Below are positions 26,406 to 40,600 of a stretch of 64,000 nt of DNA, piece after piece. The first letter of the stretch is position 1. Every line of letters starts with the position of its first letter. A program made the position numbers and the translations under genes. Origin of the DNA: Mansonella perstans (taxonomy: Eukaryota; Nematoda; Chromadorea; Rhabditida; Onchocercidae); assembly GCA_037074765.1 (NCBI GenBank), contig JBAMDO010000106.1, positions 310,001 to 374,000 on the forward strand, read 5' to 3'. The notes below the pieces were generated by a model that did not search any database, was not told where the DNA came from, and saw nothing but the letters and a program-made list of their open reading frames with translations.

Positions 26406-29400
26406 ATGCTAATCTTCCCGGAATCATTAACAGCGCGGTATAAAATTATCCATCCCGCTGCAGCACTACTGTTTATTTTAATTATGACATTAGCAGTAAC
26501 TGATATTTCATGCGCCATAAAGCAGAAAAGAAAACCTTGGTGAGCATTTTGAAATATGAGTACATGCATGAAAGCATCGGACAAGAACTATTCAGAAATA
26601 ATCCATTCATTTAGTCATAACATTTCTGGAAGATCAGGAACTGTCAGGAATGACCATGAAACAAATTAATTCAAATTGATTTTTTTCTTATTCATCAGTA
26701 AACGAACGGCCTTCAATAGACACACAACAAATTATCGCTCCTGGCGGGAACAGATGATCGTTTGTGAATTACTTGATAACTATAACCCTGCCGTGCGACC
26801 TTCCGGAACAGTGTATACTAATGAGCAAAGTAAGTTGTTTACATTTGAAGTACTATATTCATTAAACTTTTCATAATTGTTGCTGTTTTTGAAATTTCAA
26901 AGTACTTTAGGAAAAATTAAGCTTGAATTTCAGAAGGGCCAGTCATTGTATGGACGAGCTTGGAAATTCGTTCTATTGGCGCAATTAGTGAACGAAATAT
27001 GGTAAAAATTAAAATTGATTAAAATGCTTAAATTTAAAAACTTACAAATATCTCGGAATTATAATATGAGCATTTTTGAAAGTTTTTTTTTTTAAAATCA
27101 ATCTATGCATGACGAAATATATTATATAAGAACATCTCTGGCATATATTCCGAGATATTTATTTTTTTTTTCTAAGTTTTTTTTATGAGCAATTATCTGT
27201 GCACTATTTTGTGTCTTTTTACCTGTTCAAGCATATTAATATCCAACTAATTTCACAGGAATTTGTTGCACAATTTCGTTTTCAACAAGAATGGTTTGAT
27301 GAGCGTCTTCGGTTCACAGATCACAGTGATTTAAATAACCATAACTTTATCAATGTTGCCCGTGATCAGATGCTCTGGATTCCAGATACGTTTTTTCAAA
27401 ATGAACGCAACGGATGGTATCATATGTTAGATCAGGTCAATTGATTCAATCTACTTTCTCCTTATTCCTATCTCTATGCTCATCTTTATCTTTCCTAATT
27501 CAAAAACAAATAGTCTCATGCTATTTCATCTAATCATATCGTTAATTGAAAAATTTAAGAAATGATATTTTCCAGGAGAATAAATTTATCAAAGTGCGTT
27601 CTGATGGAAAGGTTATTTACAATCGCAGGTTATTACATAATTTTCCAAAAGACTCAAATGTATCTATTTCTCGTATTAAAGTTCTTCCTATCTGTTGATT
27701 GAAATTATTTCAAAAATGCAAATGAATAAATTATAGGTTAACGTTGATACTGGCATGTCAAATGAATTTGATTCGGTATCCAATGGATGTTCAAGAGTGC
27801 CTTATCGATTTTGCTAGTTGTAAGTAATCTAATTAACAAAAAAACATACTAATTATTAATTTTCTTGTCTAATATTTACGCCTAACCTTATCAATTCACC
27901 AGGGTGCAAAAAAATATTTATAGATGCTTATACAATAAGTGATATTGTCTACAAATGGGATCGTATAGCAATAACAATTGATAAGGATGCTAATAATGCT
28001 CTGCCAAATTTCCGGATTAGTGCCTTCGAAAATAAATCTTGTGATAGCATCACAAATACAGGTTATTCATAATTCGTTTAAGTATGTTCTTGACATATCT
28101 GCAAATAAAGTACTCAAAATTTTATAATAGTACTTTACTTTAACCCAAAACTTTTATTAACCTATACAATACTTCATCATTTATAATTTTACCAGCATCT
28201 CCATAAGAATTTCTTGCTTCCTTGTCTTTAATAATTAACATTTGCCTAATTAACAGTTGCCTAAATAGCTTATATAAGAATAAAATAGTAAATATTTTTT
28301 AAAAAATCCATTGAAAAAAGATTTATAGCCAAGTTAATTATAAAGTTTTGAAATCAATTGTAGGGACATATAGCTGTCTTCGAGTGAAGCTTAGGCTCAG
28401 TCGTGTTTTTTCATTCTTTCTCATAGAACTTTACATTCCATCAACAATGTTGGTCGGAATATCCTGGATATCATATTGGATTGACTGGAAAAGTACCGCT
28501 GCACGTGTACCTCTTGCAATTGTTACACTACTGACCATGATCACTCAATCACATGGTCAGTTTAATCATCTTTCTTTCATTACCTGCACATGCAAAATGC
28601 AATCCAGAAATTTTGATGTGAACGGAGTGGCTGAGCAAAATCATAATATTGTTAGATAGAAACAAGAGTAATTCAAATGGGAAGCCATTTGAATTACTCT
28701 GTAATTAATTTATTTTGTTACCCCCAGTAAGGGTAACAAAATAAATTAATTAATGATCAATCGATTAATTAAGCCGCAAATAAAATGATTGCTAGTAATG
28801 ACTTAGTACTCAAAATCCATAATAGTACTTTACTTTAAACTAGCATTTTTCATACATCAAAAGCTAGCTAGGATCATATTGCACTGGGCACACTATTTCT
28901 TCAAGGTTTAAATAAATGTAGAAAAAAAATACCTTGATTAACTAAACAAAAACAAACTACATTGATTTCATTATTACTTTAAAGTTCAAAGTCAGAATCA
29001 TTTAATCAAGGATTTTTCTTCTATATTTATTCCATCTACCAATTATATATTTTCTCACACTATCTGTTTGAAAAAATATAACACTACACAAAAATTTTGG
29101 TATTTTTAAATGTTTTCTGCAATGAATTTACATTTATTTGATGGGAAAAAAATTTGTTTTCTTTAAATGACATTTTTTTGCAGCAGACAGAAAAATTTCT
29201 GGCATATTGAATTATTTACTCGATTAGTCTAACTCTACATGCCTAATTTAATGACGGCTAGTTAGACATGAAGCTTTTTTGCAAATTATTTAAACGTTTC
29301 CTACAATGACAGCAACAGAATCCACTTTAAGTAAAAATTTAATTGAATTATGTTGACAAGTCTAATTTGCTAGAGAAGTTCATGACCTTAAACAAAATTC

Positions 29401-31638
29401 CTTTGTCACCGTATCGATTTCAATAGCAGCATAGCTTAAGGTATTAATTCAGTAATTTTGTTTGGTTATTACAAACGGATCAAAAGTAAATGATATTACG
29501 TCAAACGCTCTATTTCATTAAGAGAGAAATATAATTAATGAATTAAGGCATTACATCTGTGAAGAAACTTTATGTCAAATCTTTTTATGATATAGTGATT
29601 GCAGTGAAAAATTAACAAACCAGAGAAATAATGAAGTGCTCTACTTATTTAAGCAGCACACAAAAACTTTTAATTAATTAATTTGAGATATAACTTCAAG
29701 CACTTGAAAATGTACCAAATTTGACATTTAAACAAAAAGTATCAAAAAAAGAAAAACAGTCATTATTACATTCTTTTTCAGCAATTAATTCAAATCTACC
29801 ACCAGTGAGTTACACTAAGGCTATCGATGTATGGGTCGGAGCTTGTGTTGGTTGGTTTTCTAACTGCCCAGTCTTCTTAGTTTCTTCATTTCAAACAGAT
29901 AAAGCAATCAGCAATCCGAAATTTATTTTGATGAAATTTCAGTATTTATATTTGCATCATTGATCGAATATGCAGTTGTGAATTATGTTGGATTTTTCGA
30001 TGGACATCGGTATTAAATTAATGCCATTTAAAATAAATATTGTAAGATATCATTTCTCCTGTCTGTTACCCAGGACAAAAAAAATTGCAATGATTTTTTC
30101 ACTCTATATATTTTAGGATATTTTTGTCTCAGAAAATTTCGTTACTGTTTTTTATTTTTTTTATGATGAAGATTGCAGTGGAAATTTTTCTGAAGATAAA
30201 AGTAACGAACCAGAATTTTTCTTTAAAATTTAAGTAAAAAAACAATAAAATATCTTGAAATTGGTAAAAAACTGTCTCTTTTAAGAAATAAAAAAAGATA
30301 TTTCTATTTCATTTCTAGTTTTCTTCTCTCTTTTAATGCCTTGTTCGATCTTTTGAGAGAATTTGATTAATTTTAATATTGATAAGACTTGATTAATTTT
30401 TAAATTTGAATAGTATGATGAGCAAAAAATGATGGCATCAGAATATGAAGTAACACCAGATTTTAATCAAAACAAGATGTCCTTTTTTCAAAATGTCCCT
30501 TATATTGCTCAATATTAAATCACCACTACCTATCAATATTTAAAATCTTTGCGATCATTCATCGATAAATCGATCGGGCATGTTTTTGAATATTTTGAAT
30601 TTAATTTAATTTAACATCTTTCAGAAAAATGCAGCGAATAACATCCAATCAAACACGTCTCACTGATGCTATCGAAAATGGCCTTTTGTTCAATTCAACC
30701 AAATATGTTACTATGCCGCCAACATCACGTTTAAATAGTCCTGAAAGGAAGGTTATAATATCTTCTTAAAAATTCATCAATTCCTCAACAAATAGTAAAT
30801 AAACATCATAATTATTCAATTACTAATAAAAAAAAATAATGTCTTTTCTCATTTAACTCTTTTCATTGTTAACAACGAATACTTCATTTTAAATTGATGG
30901 AAAGGTTAACATACATTTTTAGAGCTTATTACGACGTAGACGAAAACAATATTCCGAAAAAATGACAAATGAATTGCTTGATTTAAATTCATCGTATATA
31001 ATGCAACCGGATCCTGTTTGGACATTTCAGGTTTATTTCGCATTCATTCTTGTTTATTTTCGAGCAAAGTTTTTGTAAAGAAGTTGAAATTGAAATTTCG
31101 ATTATAATTTTTTGAAAAATAAGCAAAAAATTGAAAAGTATAACCTCAAATAAAACAGAATCATTTTTTTGAAGGACGTATCTGATCTGATTTACATTGG
31201 ACAAAGGAAACGAATTAAATTAATGGGATGGTGCCGCTTGTTATCTTCACGTGAACGAGCAGAACGAATTGATGTAATGTCCAGGTGCAACGCTTTATTT
31301 ATTTAATGAAATTTTCAAAGTTAATTTTTTAACTTATAGTGAAGGGAATGATTGATAGTAATAGTAGAAAGTAAGCAATGTATTGATAGTAATGAGTGAT
31401 AGTATTTTGATGTCGATCGTATTAGTACTCTCCCGAACATTCCCAATAAACTATTAGTTTGATATTTGCATAATAAATAATTGTTAGTCTTCAAAATCTT
31501 TAAAATATGACGCATTCTTTTCAGATTCGAAAAAAACGGAATTTTAGTTTATTTTATTTCAGGCTAATTTTTCCTGCAGCATTCCTTCTATTCAATTTTG
31601 TATATTGGAGCATATATTTGGGTGAAATGGAAGATTAA
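26406..31638 (+). CDS. Cys-loop ligand-gated anion (chloride) channel subunit
   Basis: Subunit of a pentameric neurotransmitter-gated chloride channel. Exons: 26406-26539, 26699-26829, 26934-27001, 27259-27435, 27576-27628, 27737-27819, 27924-28061, 28364-28555, 29782-29850, 29943-30009, 30625-30751, 30923-31030, 31175-31284, 31563-31638; 510 residues, all phases agree. Seen: hydrophobic signal segment ([19 protein letters not shown]), N-terminal ligand domain with [10 protein letters not shown], the Cys loop C-x13-C ([15 protein letters not shown]), a second Cys pair ([13 protein letters not shown]) typical of glutamate- and glycine-type channels, four membrane segments with M2 around [16 protein letters not shown]3 from DVWVGAC, a long basic M3-M4 loop and a short C-terminus ending GEMED. 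The 0' Arg and -1' Ala fit anion selectivity. It resembles the GluCl/LGC group, but the agonist cannot be told from sequence alone. Confidence 0.93.
28109..28143 (+). repeat. Short dispersed repeat, copy 1
   Basis: About 35 bases beginning AGTACTCAAAAT and ending AGTACTTTACTTTAA, in channel intron 7; a near copy lies at 28805-28838 in intron 8. Each copy begins and ends its core with AGTAC. Confidence 0.75.
28665..28700. repeat. Perfect hairpin 1 in channel intron 8
   Basis: 16-base arms 28665-28680 and 28685-28700 are exact reverse complements around the tetraloop GAAG. One base separates it from the next hairpin. Confidence 0.93.
28702..28752. repeat. Perfect hairpin 2 in channel intron 8
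   Basis: 22-base arms 28702-28723 and 28731-28752 are exact reverse complements around a 7-base loop. The stem includes GTTACCC/GGGTAAC, unusually GC-rich for the area. Confidence 0.93.
28805..28838 (+). repeat. Short dispersed repeat, copy 2
   Basis: Near-identical to 28109-28143, differing by a small indel and substitution in the middle; 52 bases right of the double hairpin. Confidence 0.75.
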
Positions 31639-34600
31639 AGAAGTGCATGCAGATGTCGCTAATGCAAATTTAGATTTGACTGAAAATTTTTACAAGTTAA
31701 ATGAAACATTCAAACATCAAATAAATTTAATTACAGCTTTTCACACATAAAAATATCATCTCACATAAAAATAACAGAAAGATGCACAATGAGAGCACAA
31801 ATGCGCACTGAGCAGAATTCGGCATAAATTTTTCAAGGAAATCCAGGGATAATAGCAATTTTAATTCTTTACAATGGAGAAACTCTATGCATAAATTGTA
31901 ATTTTACGTTAAAATTGTATTTTTCAATTATTTTTAACAAATGACAAGCTTCTAAAGCTCTTAATTCAATTGCCATAAATGTAAGATTTAGTCATTTTAA
32001 ATTTTATTCAAAAAAATTTAAATTTTGAGACATATTGCGTCATGTCAAAACGAATGAACAGTTGAACACTAATTGAATTGCAATGTTTATTTGTAATGAG
32101 TTGAACTGATCTGATTGATCAATATTTGATCACTTTTAAACTAGAAAGATTATCTGTGAGCGTTAATTGAAAAAGAAAACCTGATTTAAAGAGTATAAAA
32201 ATGATCTAATATACTTCCTTTTGTTAATCAACAAAAGATCTTTGGAAATGATTCATTCTTCAGCATGAGTGGTGAAATTCTCATTTTCAATAACTCTGTC
32301 ACAGCAACAGAAGTGACGAATCAATAAAACTTGTTTTCCAATTTATTTTATAAAGTTTATAGAGTATCTCTTACTATCTGTTTTGAGAAATCCATTTTAG
32401 ATTTTAAAATTTACTTTTATTTATATTGCTGAAAAGAAATCTGAAAAGTCCTACATGCGTACAATTCAAGGTATTTATGTTTTCACAACTGCTTCTTTCA
32501 AATCAACTAGCTTTCATTCGATTGAACAAAAAACTGTGACAACTGTGTAACAACTGTAACAACTATGCATGACATGCTATATCCATAAATAATGGGAACT
32601 GATCAGAAACTGGTCAGCGCAAGTAAGCATTTGATATAAATGTTTTTTCGCATTATCAGATTTTCTACATAAGTTAAGATTATGTTAAACAATGAAATAG
32701 CTTTCTTGTGTTTTGGTTTTCAAATAAAAATATCTGAGAATTGGATCAAACGATGAATCTTTTTTGGTCAGTAATAAGCTCTTTTGTTATCATACGAATG
32801 TATAATGCTCAAAGTTTTAATTAACAGATTTTTTGGTACTCAGACGGTAACATGACATGATGCTTTAATTCATCAGTTAGGCATTCAGTTTTTTTCACGT
32901 ATGATATTGTTAATGCCCATTTCAACTTCGATTATTAGAATGTTTTCAGTTTCAGTTACTTTTGAAAAATTGATCCTAAAAGTCGTCACAAAAAAGAGTG
33001 TTTATTTGTTGCATGAAAAGTGTTAATGAATGTTTATTTGTTGTATAAAATTTTTATATGACAGATCATCTGATATTTGAAAACAATTATCATCTGATAT
33101 TCTCAAACCGTTTATCAATCAATCAATCAAATTTTTTATTGATTTCTCGAAAATGGCAGTTTTTGTCGTTTATAACAAAAAAAATCAAAAAAAAATTCAA
33201 GCATTTGGCTTTTTTATAATGCGCAGCAAACTTCTAAAACAATTGAAAATTGTCTCTGCTCAGTAATTGCTAAATATAGTTTATGTTGATGAATAGCATT
33301 TTGTTCACTAATTAAAATTTTATAAAAAGTTACTAGTGAAAAAATTTTTCTAATGAAAAAAAAACAATGATCCAATAAAAATTATTAATAAAAAATTTTC
33401 CGTTTGAAAATGAAATTTGCTTTTACTACGACAATCTAATTAATTCATTTTTTCAACAAATATTTCAAAGTTTTCAGTTGCACTTTTTGCTCTTTGCTTG
33501 CTTACAATGAGCGACCCGTGCAAGGCAAAAGTTTAAATAAATTTGAAAAAATTCATAGTAGTCATTGAAATGAAGAGATTTATCATGAAATATTTCACAT
33601 ATGAAAAAAATGCTTCATTAATTTGGCTGAAGCATAAATACCTGTTACAGTTACATTCATTGAAAAGAAACGAAAATGCTGACAATCATGTTGAGTCATC
33701 CTCTCTTCGTCGTCAATTTTTTTCTCAAAATTTCTTCTTTAACTCCCCGATCGAATAGAATCATTAGTTTACAATAGCTGATTTTTTTTCGCCATTTTTT
33801 TAATTTTTTACAATCGCAATATGTGAAGCAGTAGATTTTCGTAATATTTTTCAAATGATGGATTAATAGAAGTTGATGATGGTTATAATCAGAGTATTAT
33901 TGACAGTTTTAAAGTCATTAATGTATTTTTAAAAAGTCCTTAATTTGGAAAAATTTCTACGATATAATTCTGCAAAATTATCATTCTTTGCTGCAAATAC
34001 AAAAAAGTTTTCATTCGATTGAAATAAATATAAAGATTCATTTAATATTTGTCAGATCATTCGTTGTCATTTAAGCAAAAGTTTATTTATCCCTTATCAA
34101 TGAGACTACAGGGAGAAAAATATAGCTTTATAGTTTTTTTTCATCAAATTAAAAATTGCAGTTGGAAAAATCCCATTTGCTCCTCCTCTTGTATGAATTA
34201 TAACTTTGTCATTGCATCTATTTTTTTCTTATCAAACTTATATTAACAACAAAGTTTAATTGAATGATGACGATGATGAAAAAATGGCTGTGAAATGTAC
34301 TCGCTTATTAATGTCTTCACAAAATTTTTAATGCATAATTGCGCATTTCACTTTAATGTGAAAAATTCAAAAGTTTCATGCTGAAATTGGAAGATCGAAT
34401 CGACAGAACATGTGAAATAACTTGCAGGTTTAATTTTTAAGAGCAGAATTATTAAATTAAGCGTAAAAAAAAAAATGGTGGAGAGCAAAGCATCAAATAT
34501 TACTAATTTCATCCAGTTTGAATTTGATATTTAATTTAATTTCGAGAAACTTGATTTTTTATTCTTAAGGAATTCAAGGAATTTCAAGGCTGCGTGATTA

Positions 34601-37600
34601 ATATCATTAAAAGTAGCTTTTAGACTTAAGAAAATCGATGTGAAATTGCTTTGTTATGCTCTAATTATCAGTAGTTTTCTACTTGCTAATTATCCAAATT
34701 TATTTTTTCGTTTGTTTATGTTAGTAGCAAAGTTGTCATTGAATTTGTTGTTAATCTTGTAATTTTTACTCTTCGAAAAGAATTTAAAACAATAGCATCA
34801 ATCCTTTTAACTTTCAATTCAATGATCATCTATTTTTGTAAAATAGCGCCAGTATTTGAGAAATAAGTTATTCAAATTTCTTTTTTTTTCATTTCGAAAA
34901 ATTAAACTATTTACTTTCAGTTTTATTTCCCATTTTCTACTTATTCCAATGATGCTGGATTACTGTAAAGTATCATAAATTTCAATATCATCAGAAGCAA
35001 TAATAACAATGAATTAACATTACTCAAATGCTATTAAACCAAAATTAAAGTGACAGTAGAAAAGGAAGAAGTGAATGAAATAAACGGCATAATAATTACA
35101 ACAATTTATGAAACTGCATTACCTTAATTACTTTCTCTTTCTCTCATTTCTTTGAACGAATCAAATACACTTAGCATTTATTGCTATGAGATCTTTTTTA
35201 TGATTTTTCCAGTTTTTTTTTTTGGATTCAATTCGCCATTTTAAAGGGAAAAAATGCAAAAAATCAGCAAATATTCAGCGTAAAATTTATCTTTTTCAAA
35301 TCTATTAAAAATTTTTGCTGAAATATCAAATCTTTTTAAAATCAAGGTATTAATTAGTAAATGAGTAAGAAAAGCACAGCTTACATTGATCCGATCCATC
35401 CATTCAATTTCCTGACATAGATTGATTGCTCTTTTGAATTATAAACTAAATTTTCAAACAACTTATTGTCCATTAATTTTCACATTTTTATATCTTTTGA
35501 TTTGATTCCGGTCGTATCATCGTGTTACATTAGCGTGGCACAAAACACAGAACGATGAAGGATATAGCATTCTAATTTTTTCTTATATAAAAGTTATCCA
35601 CTTATAAAATAAATCTGGATTTTATTAATTAGGATAAGGTTAATTGCTCGAGTATGTACTTGTACCCATCAATAAGATAGAAAAATCAAAAAAATATGTA
35701 CGACTTATCCGGAAAGTTTGCAAAATGAGAAATGATGTGTACCGAAGTATGCTGATAACAAGACAATATTGTACTGTTTCATGCTTTAGCATTAAAAAAA
35801 TAGGTAAATTTTGTTAATAATACTAATATGACACATTTAGCAAATGATGGTGACACAATGGGAGACAATCTCCGTTCCCGAGAGCTCTTGAAATATTGTC
35901 TGTAATAGCGTGATAAGTTTGTCACCACAGGGTTACAGTTTGATATTGAAACGGTCCTGATGAAAGTAAAATACTTTGGATCACATAATCAATTCAACAA
36001 AAGGATACTGAATAGTTGGATTGATGGTCTGACAACAAACAAACTGAGATGCAACCTGTCTAAATTATATTTTTTCTACCTTTAATTAGAATTAAGTGCT
36101 CAACTCATGATATATCATTTATCTTAGCGTTGATGATACTATCAACTGATAGTGAAAAATATTTTCATCATAGAACACTACCATTGAAAGGTACTACTTT
36201 TTATCTATATTGTTTCAAGTGTGAATTTCACAAAATTCATTGAATCTTTATGTAGTCTTCAATTAAACAAACTGGTTGTTTTTTTAAACAAATTCACTTC
36301 CTTTGTTTTGAAGTTAATTTTTATTATTTCTTGTTTCTCCTTGCTCCTAATTTTTCTTACTTTATTTTTTTACAATTTAAATATTTATTGTTTTCTTTCA
36401 TCTTCCGTTTATATGTTGAAGCAATTTTGGGCTTTTCCAATAATCAAATATTAAAGCGAGAATTCCGTTTCAATTTTAAAGAATATGTGGAATTTCCAAT
36501 TTTACAAAATATTAAGTGCAATGAGGAATTAATTTTTAAATGATATTCAAATTGAAGAATGATAGAAGCATTGGTTATATATGGCTTCTTGACATATTAT
36601 TTTCAGGAATTTACAGCTTACAATGAACAATTCTTCATACAAGCTAAAAAAGCAAATGCAATGTGCCAAATGTTGCAAAAAGATAGGAAAATTAATTTCT
36701 TGTCAACCAAGTTTTTAGTAATTAATTTGAAAATTACACTATTGTTAGTGGTCATTTATTGCTGTTTGAATTTTAAGATATACTATCGGTCATCTTTTCC
36801 AATTATACAATTTTATTCAGAAGATCAGTATACTTTCGGATTCTAAACGTAGCTAAAAATATCAATAAAGGCATTTCTTTATACTGAATTGGATCGCTTC
36901 ATCATTCATTAATCAACTGAAGCATCAAACAGAGAATTTTAGCAGACAAAGTTCATTAACAAATGTCATTGACAAGTCATTGATAAATCAAGACAGGACA
37001 ATCAAACAATTAATTACAAATGCATAGGATGAAATGATGCATAAGATGATAATAAAAGCAGAAGTTAAAGAAGAAGATGAACAATCAAGTTACTTAATTT
37101 TGTTGTCCAAAAATAAGAGATGACTTGGTTAGGTGATGGGTAAGAAGAAGAAGGTGAGCAAATTCCATTCTGTTCATTATTTATTTTCTGTTACAAATTA
37201 AGAAGGTGTAAACAAGCTGCTCATTCTTTTAATATCTATTAAACGCAAGCAATTTTGCTTCATTTTGTTTCCATGTTTTTCTTGTTTCGTTGTTTAGTTT
37301 CTTTTTTTTCGTTTTTTTTTTTTTATATTTCAAGAAAGGAAGAAAAAACTATTTATGCTTTTGTCATCTTAATTCTTTGACATAACTTCGACGTTTTTAA
37401 TTTTCGCATTTTCTCAAAAAAAATCTGAAAATTTTGAATGCCGTCACGCATTCTTGTTGTACTATTTTCAGCATGCCATATGCTTTGTGCAAATTGTGTT
37501 AGTTTTAATTTCAGCAACATTCTTTAATTGATTCCTCCGTATCTGGATCAAGTTTCGCTGATCGATAGAACTTAATAATTAAATGAAATAGGTGAAGTGA

Positions 37601-40600
37601 GTAAGAAGTTAACTTATATTTATGCCAATTTTTTTCTAATGATTTCACTTTATACTTTAATCTATCGCAAGGTGAATTTGAGAACAATGGAATATTTTCT
37701 ATGTGATAATATTAAGTGCTGTTAGCGAAAATTCCTACAATAAGTGTACCGTATGAGTCAAAAGTTCAACTAATTTTATTTAAAAAAAATAAAAAAGTCT
37801 AATAATCTAATTACAAAGTTGCAAGACAGTAACGGTCAAGTTGATTAAAATTAAAAGAAACTTGATAAAGTTAGCGGGAACATAAAAAAAAAAAAAAAAA
37901 AACGACATATGACATCATTTTGGACGTTATTGACAATTTTTGCGAACAGTTTTGCAGTAGATAAGAAAAAAGGAATATTTCGCGATCCGAAATCGTGAAA
38001 ATGCAAAATTTCCAACGATTAATGTTTTAAACTTTTTTTTTTTGCCCAAAGGCGATACACAGGTCATGTTTGATTGATACTTTGTATTTATCGTTCGAAT
38101 GAACATCCGGTTTATTTCAACTTTCGAAAACTTACGGAAAGTTTTTTTTTCGAAAGGAGTGATTTCGTTTTCCTTTCATTCTTCTTTCTATTCTTTCAAA
38201 TATTGAATAATTATAATCAACAGCTACAAGAATGTTTCTTCTGTAATCAAATTTTCCGTAACATTTGGTAAATTTCTATTTAATTAAAATAGATTTAAAT
38301 TACAACCTTTTGCATCATAACTTGTTTTGCTGAAAGCGTACGCATAATAGCAGGATTGAATAAATTATTGTTTAGCAATATCGTCAGTCAACTACATTTC
38401 TCTTTTTTAAAATACGAATATATTAAGTTATTTTCAACAGAAACTGCTATTCCCAAATTAAGTGTGCTTGAAACTCGATATTTTTAATCAATTTTTAAAA
38501 ATTTATTCCACTTCTTTCAAAGTTTTAAGGAATGCTTTGCACAGAAAAAAACACCTTCAATTGACACCTTCAAATTTTATGGTTTGGAAATAGTTCATTT
38601 TCCATTTGTGACGAAAAAATATTTCATCTTAAAGCTAAGATACGATAAATAACCAAAAACTTAAAGAAGTTGGTTTAATTTTTTTTCAATATATTTCAAT
38701 AGTATTTGAAAGTTTCAAAAATGATATTGTGAAGTGCAAAGATTGTGCATTCCTAACAGAACAATAATTCATTTCTTAATTCTATATAGCTGCAGTTTAA
38801 ATTCAATCTCAACTTGCAAAGTTTTTTTTTAAAGGACCTGAGGAAAACAACTCCTGCAAATTGAAAATGATGTGATCAAAAAGTGATTCGAAATTATTTC
38901 AAGGAGAAGTTATAGAGTAAAAGAAAAGGGAGAGTTAAGTGGGGCTATTATATTATTATGCGATAAGTTTGATGAAAAAATCAACTTGATAAGTTTAACA
39001 GAATATATTATCTTAAAGAAGAAAGGTTCAGTGATGGCGCAATTTATTTGCAGAATGTTCTGCATCCAAAATGAAAGCACATGCAATGTATCTGATCGAT
39101 TCAAACAGGTTCTGATGAGAGCATTGTTATTTGCTTGATATTAATCCGATATTTCATGTATTCAAAGCAAAAACTTTAATATGCAGTTTGCTCTTTTTTT
39201 GGTTCTCATATTTTAAAGCGTCCTAAATTAATTTTGCCCGTTTTTTAGTTAATTTTTTTATATGTCAATTCTAGAATTTTGGCAATTTAAAATGTGACTG
39301 AACAAAACGTTCGTTCAGTGTTGCTGAGAAAATGGAAATTCTGGATGACAATAATTTCTATTTTTTGATAAATTCTCAAATAATTTTTGTTTGATTAATT
39401 CTCACATACAATTTCTAACATTCATTAATTTTGAAGTCAAAAAAAGAATCCATACTATCCTGTTTGTGCAACAATCCGCTCTGCTACGGTTACGAATTTC
39501 ATTTTTAAATTCAATTTCAGAAATCCGATCATCACAGGATGAATTGAATGTACGATATCACTGTTTCCAATCATTTAACAATGATACTTTTAGTTTCACT
39601 ACTAATAAATTCTGCTAAAATTCCAATAAACAGTAAGGTAATAGTTTGCTAGAACAACTAGTTATTTTTGACTAGAAATCAAAAACCATCACCAATCTCA
39701 TTTTCTTGATTTTACTTACCCGTCCTCTCCTATCCTGAATTGACATGAATTATATTGCAATTCGTGCCAGGAATACAATAAATTCACATATTTTACCAGT
39801 TACTTTAAAGTAGATTGTATTTGTGCTTTCTGTTATGTGCAAAATAGGAATTCCGTAATTCTTAGGTTCCACTCCAAAAATTTTATTCCAAGATTTGCGG
39901 AGTATCGCGGACGAAAATAATGTTCGGTAGTTTAATTCACGGAAGCTATGCTATCACTGATAAGCATTGCCGAATGATACTGGGGAGAAATTCATAAACT
40001 GAAAATACTGCATACAGTAATTACTGTGTAACATTTATCATCTTAACTGCCCGAATTTATTAAATTTATTTTTTAAGCAGCGAGTCAGCGAGCCAAACGT
40101 TGCAGACGAAAGTTCTATTAGATATAAGTTAATGAATGAGACCATACTAACATGCATGTATTAAATAGACTGTCAGCTAGAATATCCTGATATTCCTTAG
40201 GAAACAAGTAGCTATTACTACATTGTTCATTTTTTTGTTAGAATTTTTTATTAGAATACAATTTCACAAAACTCGTAGTGTGTAAAGTTGTGCGTTAAAA
40301 ATCCCTATGACATGTTCATTGACCAATACCTTCCCTATTTTGCCATTATATTCTTGCAAGTAATTCCATTTTGCTGATTTAAATATTTTTAAACAAATTC
40401 TTATCCATGCCATATTTCCTTCAAAATAATCTCCATAGTATCAGTAAATCACACTGAAAGTTTAAATATTTCTTTATTATATAATAGGCACATCGGTATA
40501 TCAAGTGTACAAATGTATTGACGTTTGATGAGGTTTTTGAAATTTCAATGATTTTAAGGATTTTTAAAAAAAATTTATGTTAAAAGTGTTTGTAATTTAG

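Noticed and set aside
27902..27923. Earlier acceptor (TTCACCAG) for channel exon 7
   Set aside because: It would insert WCKKIFI into the conserved DFAS-YAYT strand; the acceptor TTTATAG at 27923 gives the family sequence in the same phase.
35830..36060. Possible decayed transposon
   Set aside because: Composition is more balanced and a small inverted repeat is present, but no frame shows a transposase or reverse-transcriptase motif.
36221..36846. Hydrophobic ORFs in the gene-poor stretch
   Set aside because: Phe/Ile/Leu-rich translation is what T-rich random DNA gives; no splice partners and no known family.
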